A stretch of 64,000 nucleotides of DNA from Anarhynchus alexandrinus (GCA_008711295.1 VUYV01000054.1:398781-462780), one strand, 5' to 3'; positions 50,701 to 63,900 are shown, numbered from the stretch's first letter. The notes: a model not told the origin generated them from the sequence alone. Made by a program: numbers and translations.

Positions 50701-51298
50701 ACACAACGTTACTTCCTTGGTTTGTTAGATCCCATATTAGGGTACAGAATATTGTCAAAGTTAACTTCTACCCCATTCTCTTAGAATGGAGTAACAAGGT
50801 TTGAGAAGGTTGAAATCACTCTTAACACAAAATAAGCATTAGTGAAGTAATATGTTGACATTACTCTAAATAAAAAGGACCAAACAGTTAATTGGTTGAG
50901 AGACAGATGTACAAAAACAGGGAAAAAAAAAGACTGCATTTCATACATACTTTTTGCTCAATTTCAAGAAAGTCTGTTTCATCCCACCAAAGATGACTTT
51001 GAATGGTTACAAAGCTCTTTTTATCTGAAATAAAATCCTGTGTCAAGACTCTTCCCTGACTTTTGCTTTCCCAAATACGATGCTTAAGGTCAAGCATCTT
51101 ATGTTCTTCTTTCATGAAGCACCTATTCACCTTTAAGCATCCCTGTAATGGTTTCTTGTTTTTCATAAACACAATAGAATGACAGCTTCTTTAATTTCTT
51201 CTAAAAATATTGGCAGTTTTTGCCTGAACTTAAAAATACTGAGTCCTATAGGCATGACTGGGCAGAGTTACATCCTCACCAGGAAAAAAAACCCAAGT
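47796..51298. other. Gene-free DNA with candidate conserved non-coding blocks
   Basis: No gene assigned. Two stretches, about 48140-48300 and 48900-49230, have the balanced composition and AT-core motifs typical of vertebrate conserved non-coding elements. The first has TTTTAATTGGATTGAGGTG and AAGTAATTAAAAC; the second has ATTTATGAATTATGCAC and CATTATGAGTTTGC. A short TA run occurs at about 50403-50416. Confidence 0.3.
48900..49230. promoter_or_regulatory. Candidate conserved non-coding element
   Basis: The stretch is free of repeats and of long homopolymers, unlike its surroundings. It has moderately balanced base composition and contains several homeodomain- and POU/octamer-like AT cores (TTATGAATTATGCA near 49075, ATTATGAGTTTGCAAAT near 49100). 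The final ATTTGCAT/ATGCAAAT-like word suggests, but does not show, transcription-factor binding. Conservation cannot be tested here. A cross-species alignment would decide. Confidence 0.2.
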
Positions 51299-51793
51299 AT
51301 CTTGCCTCTAATGAGACTCCACCTGGAATACTGCATCCAGTTCCGGGGTCCCCAGTACTGGAAAGATGTGGTTAGAGCAGGTCCAGAGGAATGCCACAGT
51401 TGAGGCTGTTCCAGAGGGCTGGAACATCTCTCCTGTGAAGAAAGGCTGAGAGAGTTAGGGTTGTTCAGCCTGAAGACAGATTTTTTTTTTTACTAGGGCC
51501 TGTAGCAACAGGACACAGGGCAACCGGTTTATAATGAAAGAGGGTAGATTTTAAATTGAACATAAGGAAGAAATATTTTTACAATGAGAGTAGTGGATGT
51601 CCAGAGTCCGGAGACACTGGAACAGGTTGCCCAGAGAAGTGGATGCCCCATCCCTGGAAGTGTTCAAGGCCAAGTTGGATGGGGCTTTGAGCAACCAGGT
51701 CTAGTGGGAGGTGTCCCTGCCTATGGCAGGGGGGGTGGACCTAGATGATCTTTAAAGGTCCATTCCAACCCAAACCATTCTATGATTCTATGA
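51299..51793 (+). mobile_element. CR1 3' fragment with internal deletion
   Basis: CR1 in + orientation from the RPHLEYC-type box ('gactccacctggaatactgcatcc', 51315) to the tail 'attctatgattctatga' ending at 51793. Compared with the copy at 39096-40149, roughly 70 bp are missing at about 51480, where 'cctgaagacaga' joins a T10 run. There is also a small duplication-like insertion near 51600-51615 ('ccagagtccggagac'). Reading frames are broken by indels and stops. The 3' UTR block with 'aggtgtccctgcctatggcagg' is well kept. Confidence 0.95.
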
Positions 51794-53765
51794 CCTTTGC
51801 TGCATGTCAACCCACAGTCTAGCAGTTGGCCCTGCATTTAATTTGTTTGTAAACAAATTCCCCTACCAACATGGAGGAAGTCTTCTGTACCAATCAGCAT
51901 GTAATGTTCAAACCCAGAGGATAATTCTTGATATTTTCATCTATAATGATTTGAAGATATAATTTTTTTGCAGAACAATTGCCAGTTTCTAAAAGGGTGT
52001 TGTTCGCTACTGGCTTTTGACAGAAGATAGTAGCTAAATAGTTTCAGGAGGATAACGGCCCTGCCAGTGACCTAGACGACTTGAAATTGAAAAATATACT
52101 TTCTAAAACTAATTTTCACAAATCAATTTCATTGTGAGATAAGGATCCACTAGTGAGGATACCTTCCAGCAGCATGAATGCACTGACAGAAATATAAAGT
52201 GACCTGTAAGATAAATTATCATCAAGCAAGTATATGCGCTATCTTCAGGTACCTTTGTTTTCTGTGCCAGGACAACGGGGGTTTACACCCTACAAAAATA
52301 TCAAAACAGACCTGATTTGTTTTGCAAAAGATTTAAGTTTATCTGGGAAATGAAAGCAATTTTGTTCCACCAGCATACCCCTTTGAAAATAGTAGGTGGT
52401 GCATAGATGAACTAAGAAATAAACTGCGCAACTTGTATTAAATCAAGTGTCCAGCAAACATGCACAAATATGCTTCTGAATTTCTGTTGAGAGGGTTTTC
52501 TCAAGGTACTATTCTCTAGCAAAAGGATTTAAACTGATGCCCTACTTCACATCAACACCTTTGATTTAGAAGGGTAATTTCTGCACTATGAATTCAAGGT
52601 GATGTCATATTTTATCTGTTACAACCCCTCTCAAAGCCAGAATTTTGTCAGCATGGAAAACTAATATGTAAATTCTCTAATAATAATCAAAGTCAACCAT
52701 CATTTTGTGACAAGACCCTAATTTGGGTGCATTTTTTTTATCAGGGAAGCAAATACTAACTTGATGTGAGAGTGCTATTTCACTGATCATAAACAGAACA
52801 TACCAAATTTTGAGGCAACTCAGTGCAAGATTGCCTTCATAATGGATAAAAACCTAAATATGTTTTCACTGAGGTCTGTGTTTATTTTTTTCCTCTAGCA
52901 GTTAGTTCCCTGTAGTTAACAGATTTTAAGTGTTCTGAAATTCTGTCACTGCGTCAACTAGTTCAACAGCATTTATTCCTTATATCCAAGTAATTTTTCT
53001 TCACTTCTTGCCTCAAACCTTACCTAAGCTGTATTCAACAATATTTACTGTGCTCATTTTACATTTCCCTACAAAATAACACATCAGTTGCATTCCTCCC
53101 ACACCTATCTGTCATCCGTTGATCAATTTAATCAATAGTGTTGTGAGATGGGCAAAATACTTGAGAAAACACTAAACAAAGAAAAATGCAAACATTGTTC
53201 ATCTCAAGTCTACATTGTCTTTTTTTTTTTGAAGATGTAAAACACAATCTACCAATATAAAGCTACTACGTGCTTAGAACTCTACCTTCCTGACATTCTT
53301 TTACCTTTCTTAGTAAAGTTAATAATTTAATACCAAATAGATATTTCTTATTCTTGTCACCATTTCTACATGGCAGTTTTTCTCCAGTACACTGCTTCAT
53401 ATGAGTAACCAGCCAAACTCACTTAAAACAGCCGCCAGCACTGAAGTGTTCCATTTTAAACAAACCCTTTGTTTGAAGTCCTTCATTCAACATTTCAGTC
53501 CCTATGGGAAATTTCAGATTCATGCCATTTCAGATTAGTTTCTTCAAATGATTACGTGACAGTTGATAGGTCCTAGCTGGATCTATCACAATACTTTTCT
53601 GATAAATATATTTCCACAACTCTCCAAAGTTCTTTAAAACCCTCTGCTATAGTAAAGCAAGTAACAGATTCCCACTGCAATTGTGAATCAATCTTACTTG
53701 AATTCATGCAAGTTTTACAAGGATTTGTGGTTTTTATTTTTTAAATAAAAGCTATGCTTCTAGAT
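51794..53765. other. Gene-free AT-rich DNA
   Basis: No gene or known repeat assigned. A T10 run lies at 53221-53230. At 53458-53474 there is an inverted pair of SOX-like cores (AAACAAA-CCC-TTTGTTT). Confidence 0.4.
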
Positions 53766-53930
53766 GTTGTCCAGAGAAGCTGTGGATGCCCCATCCCTGG
53801 AAGTGTTGAAGGCCAGTTTCGATGGTGCTTTGAGCAACCTGGTCTAGTGGAAGGTGTCCCTGACCATGGCAGGGGGGGTGGACCTAGATGATCTTCAAGG
53901 TCCCTTCCAACTGAAACCATTCTATGATTT
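53766..53930 (+). mobile_element. CR1 3' end, short fragment
   Basis: The last ~165 bp of a CR1 element: 'gttgtccagagaagctgtggatgccccatccctggaagtgtt' through 'gagcaacctggtctagtgg' and 'ggtggacctagatgatcttcaagg' to the tail 'attctatgatt'. It covers only the final codons of ORF2 and the 3' UTR. It lies 2 kb downstream of the 51299-51793 copy in the same orientation, but it contains the same 3' end and so is a separate insertion. Confidence 0.96.
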
Positions 53931-56850
53931 TAAGTTTACGCTGCATTCTAATTAACCATATAGCTCATTATTTTCCATATGACAGATGTGGCAAGTGTAT
54001 TCTTTTTTCCTTCAATAAATGCATATGTACTTACACAAAGCATACACAAATGCCTTTCCAGTAACAGGTTCACCATATACAGTATTTCTGCATTTGCTTT
54101 TTCAGCAGTTCACCATATTCTTAGTTTTTAATAGAAAACATTTCTTGCAAAACTTGAAATCCTTACTCTGGTTTTCATTAAATCACTTTTGATGGTAGTT
54201 ATGGTGTAGAGATCAGTGTATTAAGTCTGCGTGAGGGTGTCCCGTCGCCCCCGCCCTCCCGCCTCAAATTTAAGGGGATACTTTTGGAATATATATATAC
54301 ACATATTTATGTTTTAAAGAATATCTGCTTTTAAGATTCCTGTGCATGCTTGAAACCTGCAAGCCTGTCCCATATTGGTAAAAGCAATTTGCTTACTATT
54401 GGGCACAACAAGGTGTGAGGGCGCAGTGAGGGTGAGATAACACAGCAGGCAGGGCAGTGGCCTCACCAGCCCGTGGCCGTGCTACCTAATCCAAGCAAGG
54501 TGAGCAGGGCAGCCCCACCACGCTGTCTCGAGTAGCCGTCCCTCCTGCCACCAGCTGCACAGCCTTGGCCCAGGCAGCCAGAGCCCCCAAACAGGGAAAT
54601 GTGCTTGAGGAGGCCCTGACACAAAGGAAAAAATATGACCTTTGGCAACATATTTAGCTCTCTCTCCTCTTGCTGCTTTGCTACCAATCTGTAGTTCTTG
54701 GGTTTGTTGACGTATCACGGGGAACTAGGGCTTATCATGTTCTTCCCTTTGGCCGCAATATCCTTGGGCTGGAGCTCAAGCTGACAGCAGTATTTGACAA
54801 CTCACAGCAAGAGCAGAAAAATTAATTACTTGAAGTAAAAAGTAAAACTGATACTTCAACGCCATTGTAGGTAATCATTGATCATATTATTCAAGGGTAG
54901 AACCTCTCATGTTTAATTTTTATTATTTATCATATTTTAATAAGGCATTGTGAAACAAGAGAAACACAATAGTAACACCACAGCTATTCATGGTCAATGC
55001 CTGTGATAAACCTTTCTACTTCCAGGTTTAAAAGTGTCCCTCCTCACAGCAATTCGCAAACACGTGCCTAAAACTCACTAACTCTAAAATGCTGAATTCA
55101 GTAGGAGACAATTAGCTTTAGACTCCTACAACTGAGTACTTGTTTGTATCTACTAACTCTCACATCCACAGACAGCTCAAGGTAGTACTTGCTATTAAGT
55201 AAAACCAAAACAAAGACAGCTTATGATAATGCTGTAAGACCTCACAGTTTCTCTTTAGTTTTCATCTGTTTGGATTTTGCCCTAAAAACAATAATTTCAT
55301 ATGTTACAAGTTGAATGTAAATGTTACAAAAGTTAAAAATAAGGCCATTTTTATACTAGTCTTTGATTTTATTTTATTTTTTTAAAAAACAATCTCAGTT
55401 TGCTGTCCAAATTAAATGCTGCTTTTGGTCCTCATATCTGAAAATATTCAGAATTATTGCTAATGACGTTTATGCTTGGGACTCTCTGAAGTTATGTCTG
55501 CTAGTTGGAATGACACCAATGGGCTATGTGGTTTGCTGTTAACATAATAAATGTCTATTTGTCTAACATGAAATATCAGAAGATAATATGAATCCTGCCA
55601 CTGGTCTCCTGTGTGTCCTTATAACAATTTCTTGTGGGAAAGATATGGAATGTCCTTAATTTAGAAGCAGCATTCTTGAATGTGTCATTAATTCAAGCAC
55701 GTCATTACTACAGGTTTAACCTTTAGCTCTACAATCAATAACCTCGTGCTTCACTACAAACTGATATTTTTATACTAAGTGCAGTTGCAAATCTCCAGTC
55801 TGTTTTCACCCTTTCCTGCACGAAAATGAAAAATCAAATCTGTAAAAGCACATTACAGCTATAGTTGTTACATTTTCAGTTTGGGTATTATGAACCTGTG
55901 GCAGCGGCTAAGTAGATATCACGCTGGGAGAGTACACACTGGGAGTCAGACACAGTCTCGGACTTGCTGTTACAGAACCACAGGCCTCTCTTGTATCTGG
56001 TATATTCCTACACATATCACTATCTCATTTATTGAAGTCAAATTTATTAAGTGCTCTCCAATTCCGGAAAAATCTCAGTATCTGGATGTTGGAGAAACAT
56101 ATTGTAATTGCTAAAACTTTGATTTTCTGAGAGATAAGCATAACTGTAATTGTGCTTCTGCCAAAGCATCTGAAATCAAGGCAGTGATAACATGATCCTG
56201 ATATGTCTACGTGTCAGTTGTCTCATGTAAAACAATTACTCTGCTTTTTATAGACAGGTATAGATGGAAAGATTTATGGTGCTATTACATTTGCTTTTGT
56301 GCATTGGTTAATATTACTGTTCAGTATTGCAGCATACCCAATGTTTACACAAGCTCATTACTTTCAAAAAATTCTCCTCTGGGGGTGGGTATTTCCATTG
56401 CCTGGTGTCAGCTCAAAGGTTAATTTGTTTGGAAAGCTGTTGTGAAATACTGTTTAGTTATTTCTCAGAAGCAAGAATTTTCATGTGCTTCAGGAAAGAA
56501 AGAATAAAAATAAGAGTTTACAAGCAATTTGAACATCATCTCTGCATGCTCAGGAGGACCTGCTAAGATTTTAGCAGCTTTTAATGAATCCTCTGATGTG
56601 CTTAGGACATTGCAATGATGTGTTCCAGCCTGTATTGGCAAACCCGTAGGACAAAATGCAGGTGCAGGAGAAAGAAAAAAAAAAAGGAAAGAGAGACACT
56701 TGTGCTTCCACAAAAAAAATTTAAAAAAAAAAAAATCAGTCTTCCAAAAAATGCAGATTAAAGACCAAATAGTGCAAGCTAACACTCATTACTGAGGTTT
56801 GGATAAAATTCTCAGCTGGTGTCTTCAGTTTTAGGTAGCTGAGAACATGG
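53931..56850. other. Gene-free DNA with GC-rich patches
   Basis: No gene assigned. A C-run cluster lies at 54241-54260. A GC-rich patch at about 54410-54620 (G/C-rich with several CpGs, both strands open) is unrecognised and may be an old repeat or exon. About 55440-55620 is repeat-free with conserved-looking composition. A-runs lie at 56678-56688 and 56723-56735. Confidence 0.4.
54241..54260 (-). other. C-run cluster, potential G-quadruplex on the - strand
   Basis: CCC, GTCG, CCCCC, G, CCC, T, CCC. Four G-runs on the complementary strand with loops of four, one and one bases. It contains two CpGs and is isolated in AT-rich sequence. Confidence 0.6.
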
Positions 56851-56960
56851 CCTGTAGTGCTTACTGCTGGGAGTAGTCACATTGATTTCTATTATTTCAC
56901 AGAAATCAATCGGACTACTCCCAGCAGAAAGTGCTGCTCTTAGCTGTAAGCACTTACAGG
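56851..56960. mobile_element. Palindromic MITE-like element (long inverted repeat)
   Basis: A near-perfect inverted repeat. The left arm 56864-56890 pairs with the right arm 56901-56927 over 27 positions with two mismatches, around a 10-base loop (ATTATTTCAC). Outside it, 'cctgtagtgctta' (56851-56863) pairs with 'taagcacttacagg' (56947-56960) after a 19-base bulge on the right. The arm sequence ('agaaatcaat-cggactactcccagcag... taagcacttacagg') resembles amniote palindromic MITEs with an 'attgacttcaatgggactactc' core. It is probably a non-autonomous DNA transposon relic. Target-site duplications are not evident. Confidence 0.6.
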
Positions 56961-57576
56961 CTCAGTCCTGAAGAGTCTATATCTCCATATTATTTTTGTG
57001 CCATTGTTCTCACCTATACTTCAGCCTTGAAAGGTATGTCTCTAGGTAAACAACAAAAGCAGAAATGTATAAAACTCACACTCATGCTGTACCATCCACC
57101 TGAATGGATTGCCACTCTTCTGAAAGACTGTTAATCTCAATGTAACGTCAACTTCAAACCCATACATAATCACAGAAATTTCAACTGAGCAACCACGACC
57201 AGTGCTATCCCAGGGTACCTGACTATGTTAGGAAAATGAGTTGTGTTTTAACACTCATTTGTCTATGCTGATCATAGCCTGGAAGAAGTTACATCATCTT
57301 TTCTCATGCAAGCGCTACCAAGAAATTAAGCCAGGGTTTTCAGAACCTGTCCTTATGTACATGGAAATGAAACTGTAGTCCACAAAAGGAATAAAATTTC
57401 AGCCCTAACAAAAGACTTGATCATAGTCAGATCACTTCAAGACTGCATTGTTGCCTGGTGCTATTAAAGCCCCATCACTGCTATTTGAACCTGTAATATC
57501 TACCTTAAAATTACCATGGGTGTGCCAGCTTTAGCTACACTCAATATGAGTGTATATTGAATATATGCACGTCCTG
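56961..57576. other. Gene-free DNA
   Basis: No gene or repeat assigned beyond a possible extension of the palindromic element ('ctcagtcctgaagagtc', which could pair with 'cttcag' and 'ctgag' left of 56851). Confidence 0.4.
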
Positions 57577-57910
57577 TGATCATAAGGTCATAGGTTAGCT
57601 CAGGTTGGAAGGAACCTCAGAAGGTTGCTAGTCCATACTCTTGCTCATAGTGGGGTCAGACCATGTTACTTAGGGCTTTATCCAATTGGGTTTGGAAAAC
57701 CTCCAAGGATGGAGACTGTGCAACTTCTCTTGGCAACCTGTTCAAATGCTTGACTTTGCTCACAGAGAAAGTTTTTCCTTACATCCAGCCTGAACCTCTC
57801 CTGTTTCAAATTATGCCAATTATGCCTGTACCAGCTACAATAGTCCACTGTAGAGCACCAGGCTCTATCTATTTTTATAACCTCCTAATAGGTATTGCAG
57901 GGCTGCTGTG
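57577..57910 (-). mobile_element. CR1 3' region, older subfamily, - orientation
   Basis: Reverse-complement CR1 of an older type. On the + strand it reads 'tgatcataaggtcatag' (tail), 'caggttggaaggaacctcagaaggttgctagtccat', 'gggctttatccaattgggtttggaaaacctccaaggatggagactgtgcaac', 'ggcaacctgttcaaatgcttgac', 'gtttttccttacatccagcctgaacctc' and 'ttataacctcctaatagg'. This covers the ORF2 C-terminus (the FRLxxRKKFF-to-NRLP block, in antisense) and the 3' UTR. The frame is broken. The + frame 57663-58007 (114 codons) is the antisense shadow of this repeat. Confidence 0.92.
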
Positions 57911-60900
57911 TGCTATGGGTCCCATATACCAAAGACATAGCAAGCAGGAGGTTTTAATGTTAAGGACTTGTGTGAAAATTTCTCCTCTTTCATCTCTATC
58001 TTCTTGATTAAAGGGATCAGGACTTGTAGCATTGAAGGCCTAATCCTGGTATCCACATGACAATCCAGCACAGCATGCTGGATAACAAACTTCTCCAAGA
58101 GCATAATTCAGACTCTCTGCATAAGTATAAATGACACACACAGAGAATGTGGACCAAGAGAACTGCCTCTGTAAAGAGGCATTTGTGTAAAACACACATT
58201 CTGTTAAGTGTGTTGTCTTGTGGACTCAAGCTGTTTCCAAGTCAATAAATCCTGAAGATAGAAATTCTTCATTGAGCTTTTCATTGCTCTTAGTGAAATC
58301 CCCCACTGTCGAGGAGGGAGCCACAAGTCTATATGTGAATTAATGCCTTCGAGAATAGGAGCACAGCTACATGGCTTAATTTGGTGCTATGTTTAAGATA
58401 GGTGCCATAGCTTCACGTTATCTGATATGTCAGTGTGGCACAGTGTAATGTTATGTATGCTGTAACTGTACAGTTACTAGGTCAGGTCTCAGGAACAGCG
58501 TACCTACAGTTCAAGCTAGTTTAGAGATCTTGGCACCATGTGTTATGGAGAAATACTTTGTAGTCTGAAGCTCTTATACGAGTTGTAGAAATCTGAATAA
58601 ACCAGAAGAAAACTGAATTCTAATAGATTCTTCATATAAAAGATAGATGCAACCAGCAATGTGTTTCTAAAAATATTGTGTCTAGAGGAGCTGAAACACT
58701 CAGCTTCAAAATATTTTAGCTAAACTGTACCAACCAGAACTATTTAACTAGTTTAGGTAACACTACAGCAAGCTCGTGAACAAATTACAAACTAGTGGCT
58801 ATAGCAAACAAGACAAGACTTCAGGTCAATGACTATTTTTAGTGATGTCTTTGCTCATGTATCAACAATTACTCTTTCGCAATTATAATAAGAGGAGAGA
58901 CGAGGAATCGCTCTGTGATTAGCTAACCTGGCCACATCTTAGGAAGTGTGCATTAATTTCCCATCTTTTGTCACTACCTAAGTACAATTACAAGCAGATC
59001 ATTTAATCTTTTATCTCAACCTTTAACTGCATTGTTTCTGACTGTTCAGTTTTGAGGTCTTCCCCTCACTAAGGATCTTACAAGTTGTTTTACATAACGT
59101 AATTACTCAAGATTTGCTAAAGCATGAAATTGTAATAAGCATTTGAAAGCTCTCACACCAACTTATAGCTAGAGAATGGGAGAATGCATTCCTCCTTTCC
59201 CTTATTTAAATCTAAGGATCAGATACTTCATTTTGGATACCTTAACTTTCCCTGTGACAAATAAATCAATGCATAGACAGAAGGTCTAGTAGGTGAATCA
59301 AAATAAAAACCTTCCTCATGACTCAGTCAGAAACAGCTGTGATAAACTTGTCTAGTGTGGGTCATTTCTTGTAATTCTTACATCCACACACTGTCAGGAT
59401 AGATTAAGAGCACTGGTTTAGGAAGGGGAACAAGAAAAAGATAAATGAGAGAACTGTGCAGATGAAACGTAGTGGCACAGAACACAGGCAGGGACAGCAT
59501 ACACATAGAAAGATATATTCAAAGAAACTGCCAGAGTTATGCAGGTAAACAGGTTCCAGTGGATACAAGCAAAATGTTTTACTGTGTGATTTTTATGTCA
59601 TACTTTTTCCATTTATAGTCAGAATAAGCTTACTGCTATTCCTAGCCCACAGGCAAAAGTAAATCAAGCTGTCTTCCAGCTTTAAATCAGCAACTTGCAC
59701 ACTACAGTAGGATTTGCATTATTTCCATCATTCCAAGTTAAAGCAGCTATTCCATGCCTTTTTATGATTTCTCATACAACCATGCCTGGTTAATCAAGAG
59801 CTATTTATAGTTTAAAAATATTACTTATGGGAAAAACAGAAAAAACCCTTATTTAATGGAATATCCTTGAATCTAGATTAGTCTGAACACCCATCATTCA
59901 CCTATCCAATACAGTGGTTTAAAAGCAAAATAACTCTTCTTCATTATTAAAAGTGAAAGAAAAAACACAGTAAGAGCTGACAGTATACATATATACATGG
60001 AACAATATATTTGCATATATGTGTAAATACATATATTATTAAGGTATGCTTATACAAAAGACCAGAAAATAGTGCCACAATACCAAATATGTATTCCAAT
60101 AAGTACAGCATGTTAGAAGACAAGAGTATCTTCTAGTTCAAATACCATCTTGTGATATGGAATACTCTTTTTGTGGAAGAAAGCAGTTTCTCTCCATTCT
60201 TGCCATATATAAACTTGCAAAAATAGTTCTTCTCTAGCTATCAACTGTGATGGATAGAAGGCTGTTGGCTAGTTAATCAGCTACAAAAGACACATTAGTG
60301 GCTATAAGAATATATAAATATGACTGTCTTAAAATTTCAGTTATTACAACCGGCGAGGAAAATAGAGCAGTAGGAACTAACAACAAGTTCTGTGTAGAGG
60401 ATGCGTCCAAGCAGTAAGTTTTCTGCACCTATTTTCATGGCTGTGATTGACAGACAATACATTCCACCTTTTCTCTATTTCCATATTACAAGGATTTTCA
60501 AATTTGTAAGAATTACCCCAAGAACTGGTATTATGCAAGTATCCAGGCTGACTTGCATTAATTTTCTTTCAAAGCTGGATCAATGCCCTAATAATTTGTT
60601 TCATTCTAATTAAGAAATTATTTCTGATTGTGTCCAGAAGTGATAACATTTAGCATCCCAGACCTCCATCATTTTTACAAATTGTAATTATATTCTCATG
60701 GAATATAATTACACCATAAGCCTCCTATATGATAAATATTTTCTTGTTCTGATCAAGTTTCCCTGTTTCCTTCCTGTGGTTTTCAGTGCAACTAACATAC
60801 ACAAAATAGTCATAAAAGGAAAACCAAGTGGCACTACCAAAGCAAAGTTGGACAAAATTAAATAAAAATGTTACCACCTGCTTTATAGTGATTAATATTT

Positions 60901-63900
60901 TGCATTATTTTTAGTGAAATCTAAAATCTTCAGAGGTCATGTAAAAATTGTCAGGAAAATTAGGAGTAAGTGACTTCAACTGGAGATCAAACAGCCATAA
61001 ATTTAAGTTAGCTCTATAGATCAAAGGTTCAAACAAATTCTAGTCAGTTGCAACATGTGGCTTATTTTTCAAAATGAAAAGAAATATCGCTGTATGCTAA
61101 ATGTTATAAGCTAACCAGATGGTCACTTGATAGATGTCTATATTAGAGGAACCACACTGCACACTTTCATATGATAAAAACAGAATGTGTGTTTCATTTG
61201 GATTCCAATCAATTTTAATTCATTTTTTACCAGACAATACAGGCAACTAATGATCAATTAACCTCAGAGCACCATAGTAACCAGTGAATCTCTAAGAAAC
61301 ATAATGACAAATGCATTCTGAACCAACTGAATAACATGGATAAAACAAACTGCATTAAAGTAAAATGAAAGCAGGAATAGCAAATTCCCAAAGCTTGGTA
61401 TCTTCCCAGTTTCCTTTAATAACAATTAGCAAAGACATTGGAAGCACTGAGTGCATTTTTGTGCTAGTATCTACCTAGTAACAAAGAATGCAATGTTTTA
61501 AAAAGCCGTAACTTTTTCCAGTGTATAAAGTGTATGTAATGAAGATTTAAGATGCATCTAGATATATGTAATCTATGAAACTAAAGAAAGTAAAAAGCAA
61601 TTAGATTAGCAAAATGTCTGCTGAAGAGATTGTCAGTAGGTGTGGAACCCCCCAGACCACAAAAGAAGCTAACCTCAGGAAAAGGCTGGAATGAATTCAG
61701 CATCAATAAAAAAAATTAGACAAACAGTAGAGATAACCTAAGAAAACTGAAGACTCTCCACTAAGGGCATATGGTTCTGTGAGCTGGTTGTTAACAAAGA
61801 AAGCAGTAACAGTAAAAGCTTTAATTTTTTATTTTTTTTCAATCACTTAGCAAGATGTGCTAAGCAAGAGTAGAAAAAATTATCATTGATATCACTGAAC
61901 ACATCACAAAGAAAATATATTTTAAGTCAATATACTGGGAATGTTCCTTCTATTAACATATAATAGCAGTGTTATAACACTAGAACAAAGGATGTATAAT
62001 AACAGCATAGCACGAAGTGGTTCATAATGTAAACAGGTTTATGCTACTTGAAAGTTTCCATCCTTTGTTTCTTGTCTACTATATCCACAGAACAAACTCT
62101 GAAAAAATCATTGTGTAGTGTATCATATGGTATGCTCCATGACAAGAATACATTACATTATTTTATATTTCTGCTTGCCATCCTGTATTCTTTAGCATTA
62201 TTTTTAATATTCTACCAGAAAGCACAAAATAACTGGGAATATTTTTTTCTTATTAAATCATTAACTACTTCTGAATAGCTTACCCATCAGATTACTCTGG
62301 CTAGTGCTTCCCCCATCCTTACTCTTCAAAATTTCCTCTAGAGACAAGACAGACCCATGGCAAAGGGATTGTAAATTTCAAATGATTTGTAGAGAATTTA
62401 ACACTAAAACATTGAATGTAAATCAGCCAAAGACATGGGCAACACAATTACCAACTGGAGTACTGTTTTGTAATTCCTGGGTTATATGAGGCAGTACAAA
62501 ATTCATACATGTCTATCTTAATGGCACAATTAATATCAATGTAGCTAGAATAATATAAATGAGCCATGAAAAATCCTTCTTGTGTGTTTTAAATTAATTT
62601 CGTGGAGATGATTTAAAGTGTTTATTTCCATGTAGAATGCAGCTGGGACAATTTGGAAACAAGTGAGAACAGACACAGTCATAGGAATGGAAAAAAGCAA
62701 TCCAGGGAGATCAATTCAAGTGAGAGGACTGAGGAAGCAAACAGATTTGCTTTGTGGGGTTAAGGACTCACAAAAGAGCTCCATGGACTTGAAAGGAGAG
62801 CTGTGATATTTTTCATTACGTGTAGAAAGACCTAAAGATTCAGTTGAAGTTAAAGCCCTTAGATATACTAATTCACACTCAAACAGGCTGAAATCACAGA
62901 GAGGGGAACATGTTCTCAAAAGATATCAATATTTCTGGGCCTGAACATCTTCAAATACAGTGATTACCTAAAAAGTGAAAAAAATGTGTATTGCACAGCT
63001 TGTTCCCCTGTGCATTCCTACAACTATTAGGACTTCAAAAATTAAACTACCAAATTTAAGATTAAAACTTAGTTATTTTTCCTAATAATAAAAACCTATA
63101 GTTCATCCATCATCAAATATTTGTTGATTCAAATCTCAATTGTGACCACTACTTCTTAAAGACCACGCTCTTCTTCCCCATCCTCTTCCAAAATTTCGAC
63201 ATGAGAGCTTTCCAGCACATACCTCTCATCAGCTACATAGCACTACCTCACTAACTGCATTCTTCAAATATGTTTCATAAGACGACAACACACATTAAAA
63301 CATCCTTACCTCACAGCTCTAGCAGTTTTCACAGTGACATTCATCAGAGCAATATTGACTAGTGGATTAGGACAACTAAAGTGTTCACACAAAATTACAT
63401 ACCTTTTGAAGCCTCCAGACAGAGCAGATATCTCTGCATTTTGTACGTTCTGTTTTGGCAGTTATCAGATATCCATCCAACTCACTTGGAAAAAAGTATA
63501 AAAAGTATTCTTTTAAAAACCCAATATTTAATAAGAAACCTCAAGTCTTCATTTCAGGCTTCAAAAAAAGGTTCTGTCTAAGTTACAGAACAGCATCCAA
63601 TAGAGACAAATATCTCTACTAGTATTTGCAAACATTGGTAACAGGGATAAAATTCTCTTTTTAGGCTCCTCCAGTATCACTGCAGGATTTCTGTCTAGAG
63701 CTCAAAAAAAGAGTTATTAAATATTCATATTTTCTTCAGTTATGGCAATCAATCTGCAATCATCTGTTGACTGTACCATACCATGTGACTGATCTCTACT
63801 ATACAAAATGAGAAAGAGTTGTAAAATTGCAGTCATGCTCAGAAAAGCTGAATATATTACTCGCATCTCTTGTTCTAGGAAAGGTCCAGCTAGTCCTTCC

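Noticed and set aside
57663..58007. 114-codon + strand frame
   Set aside because: Antisense of a CR1 3' region for most of its length.
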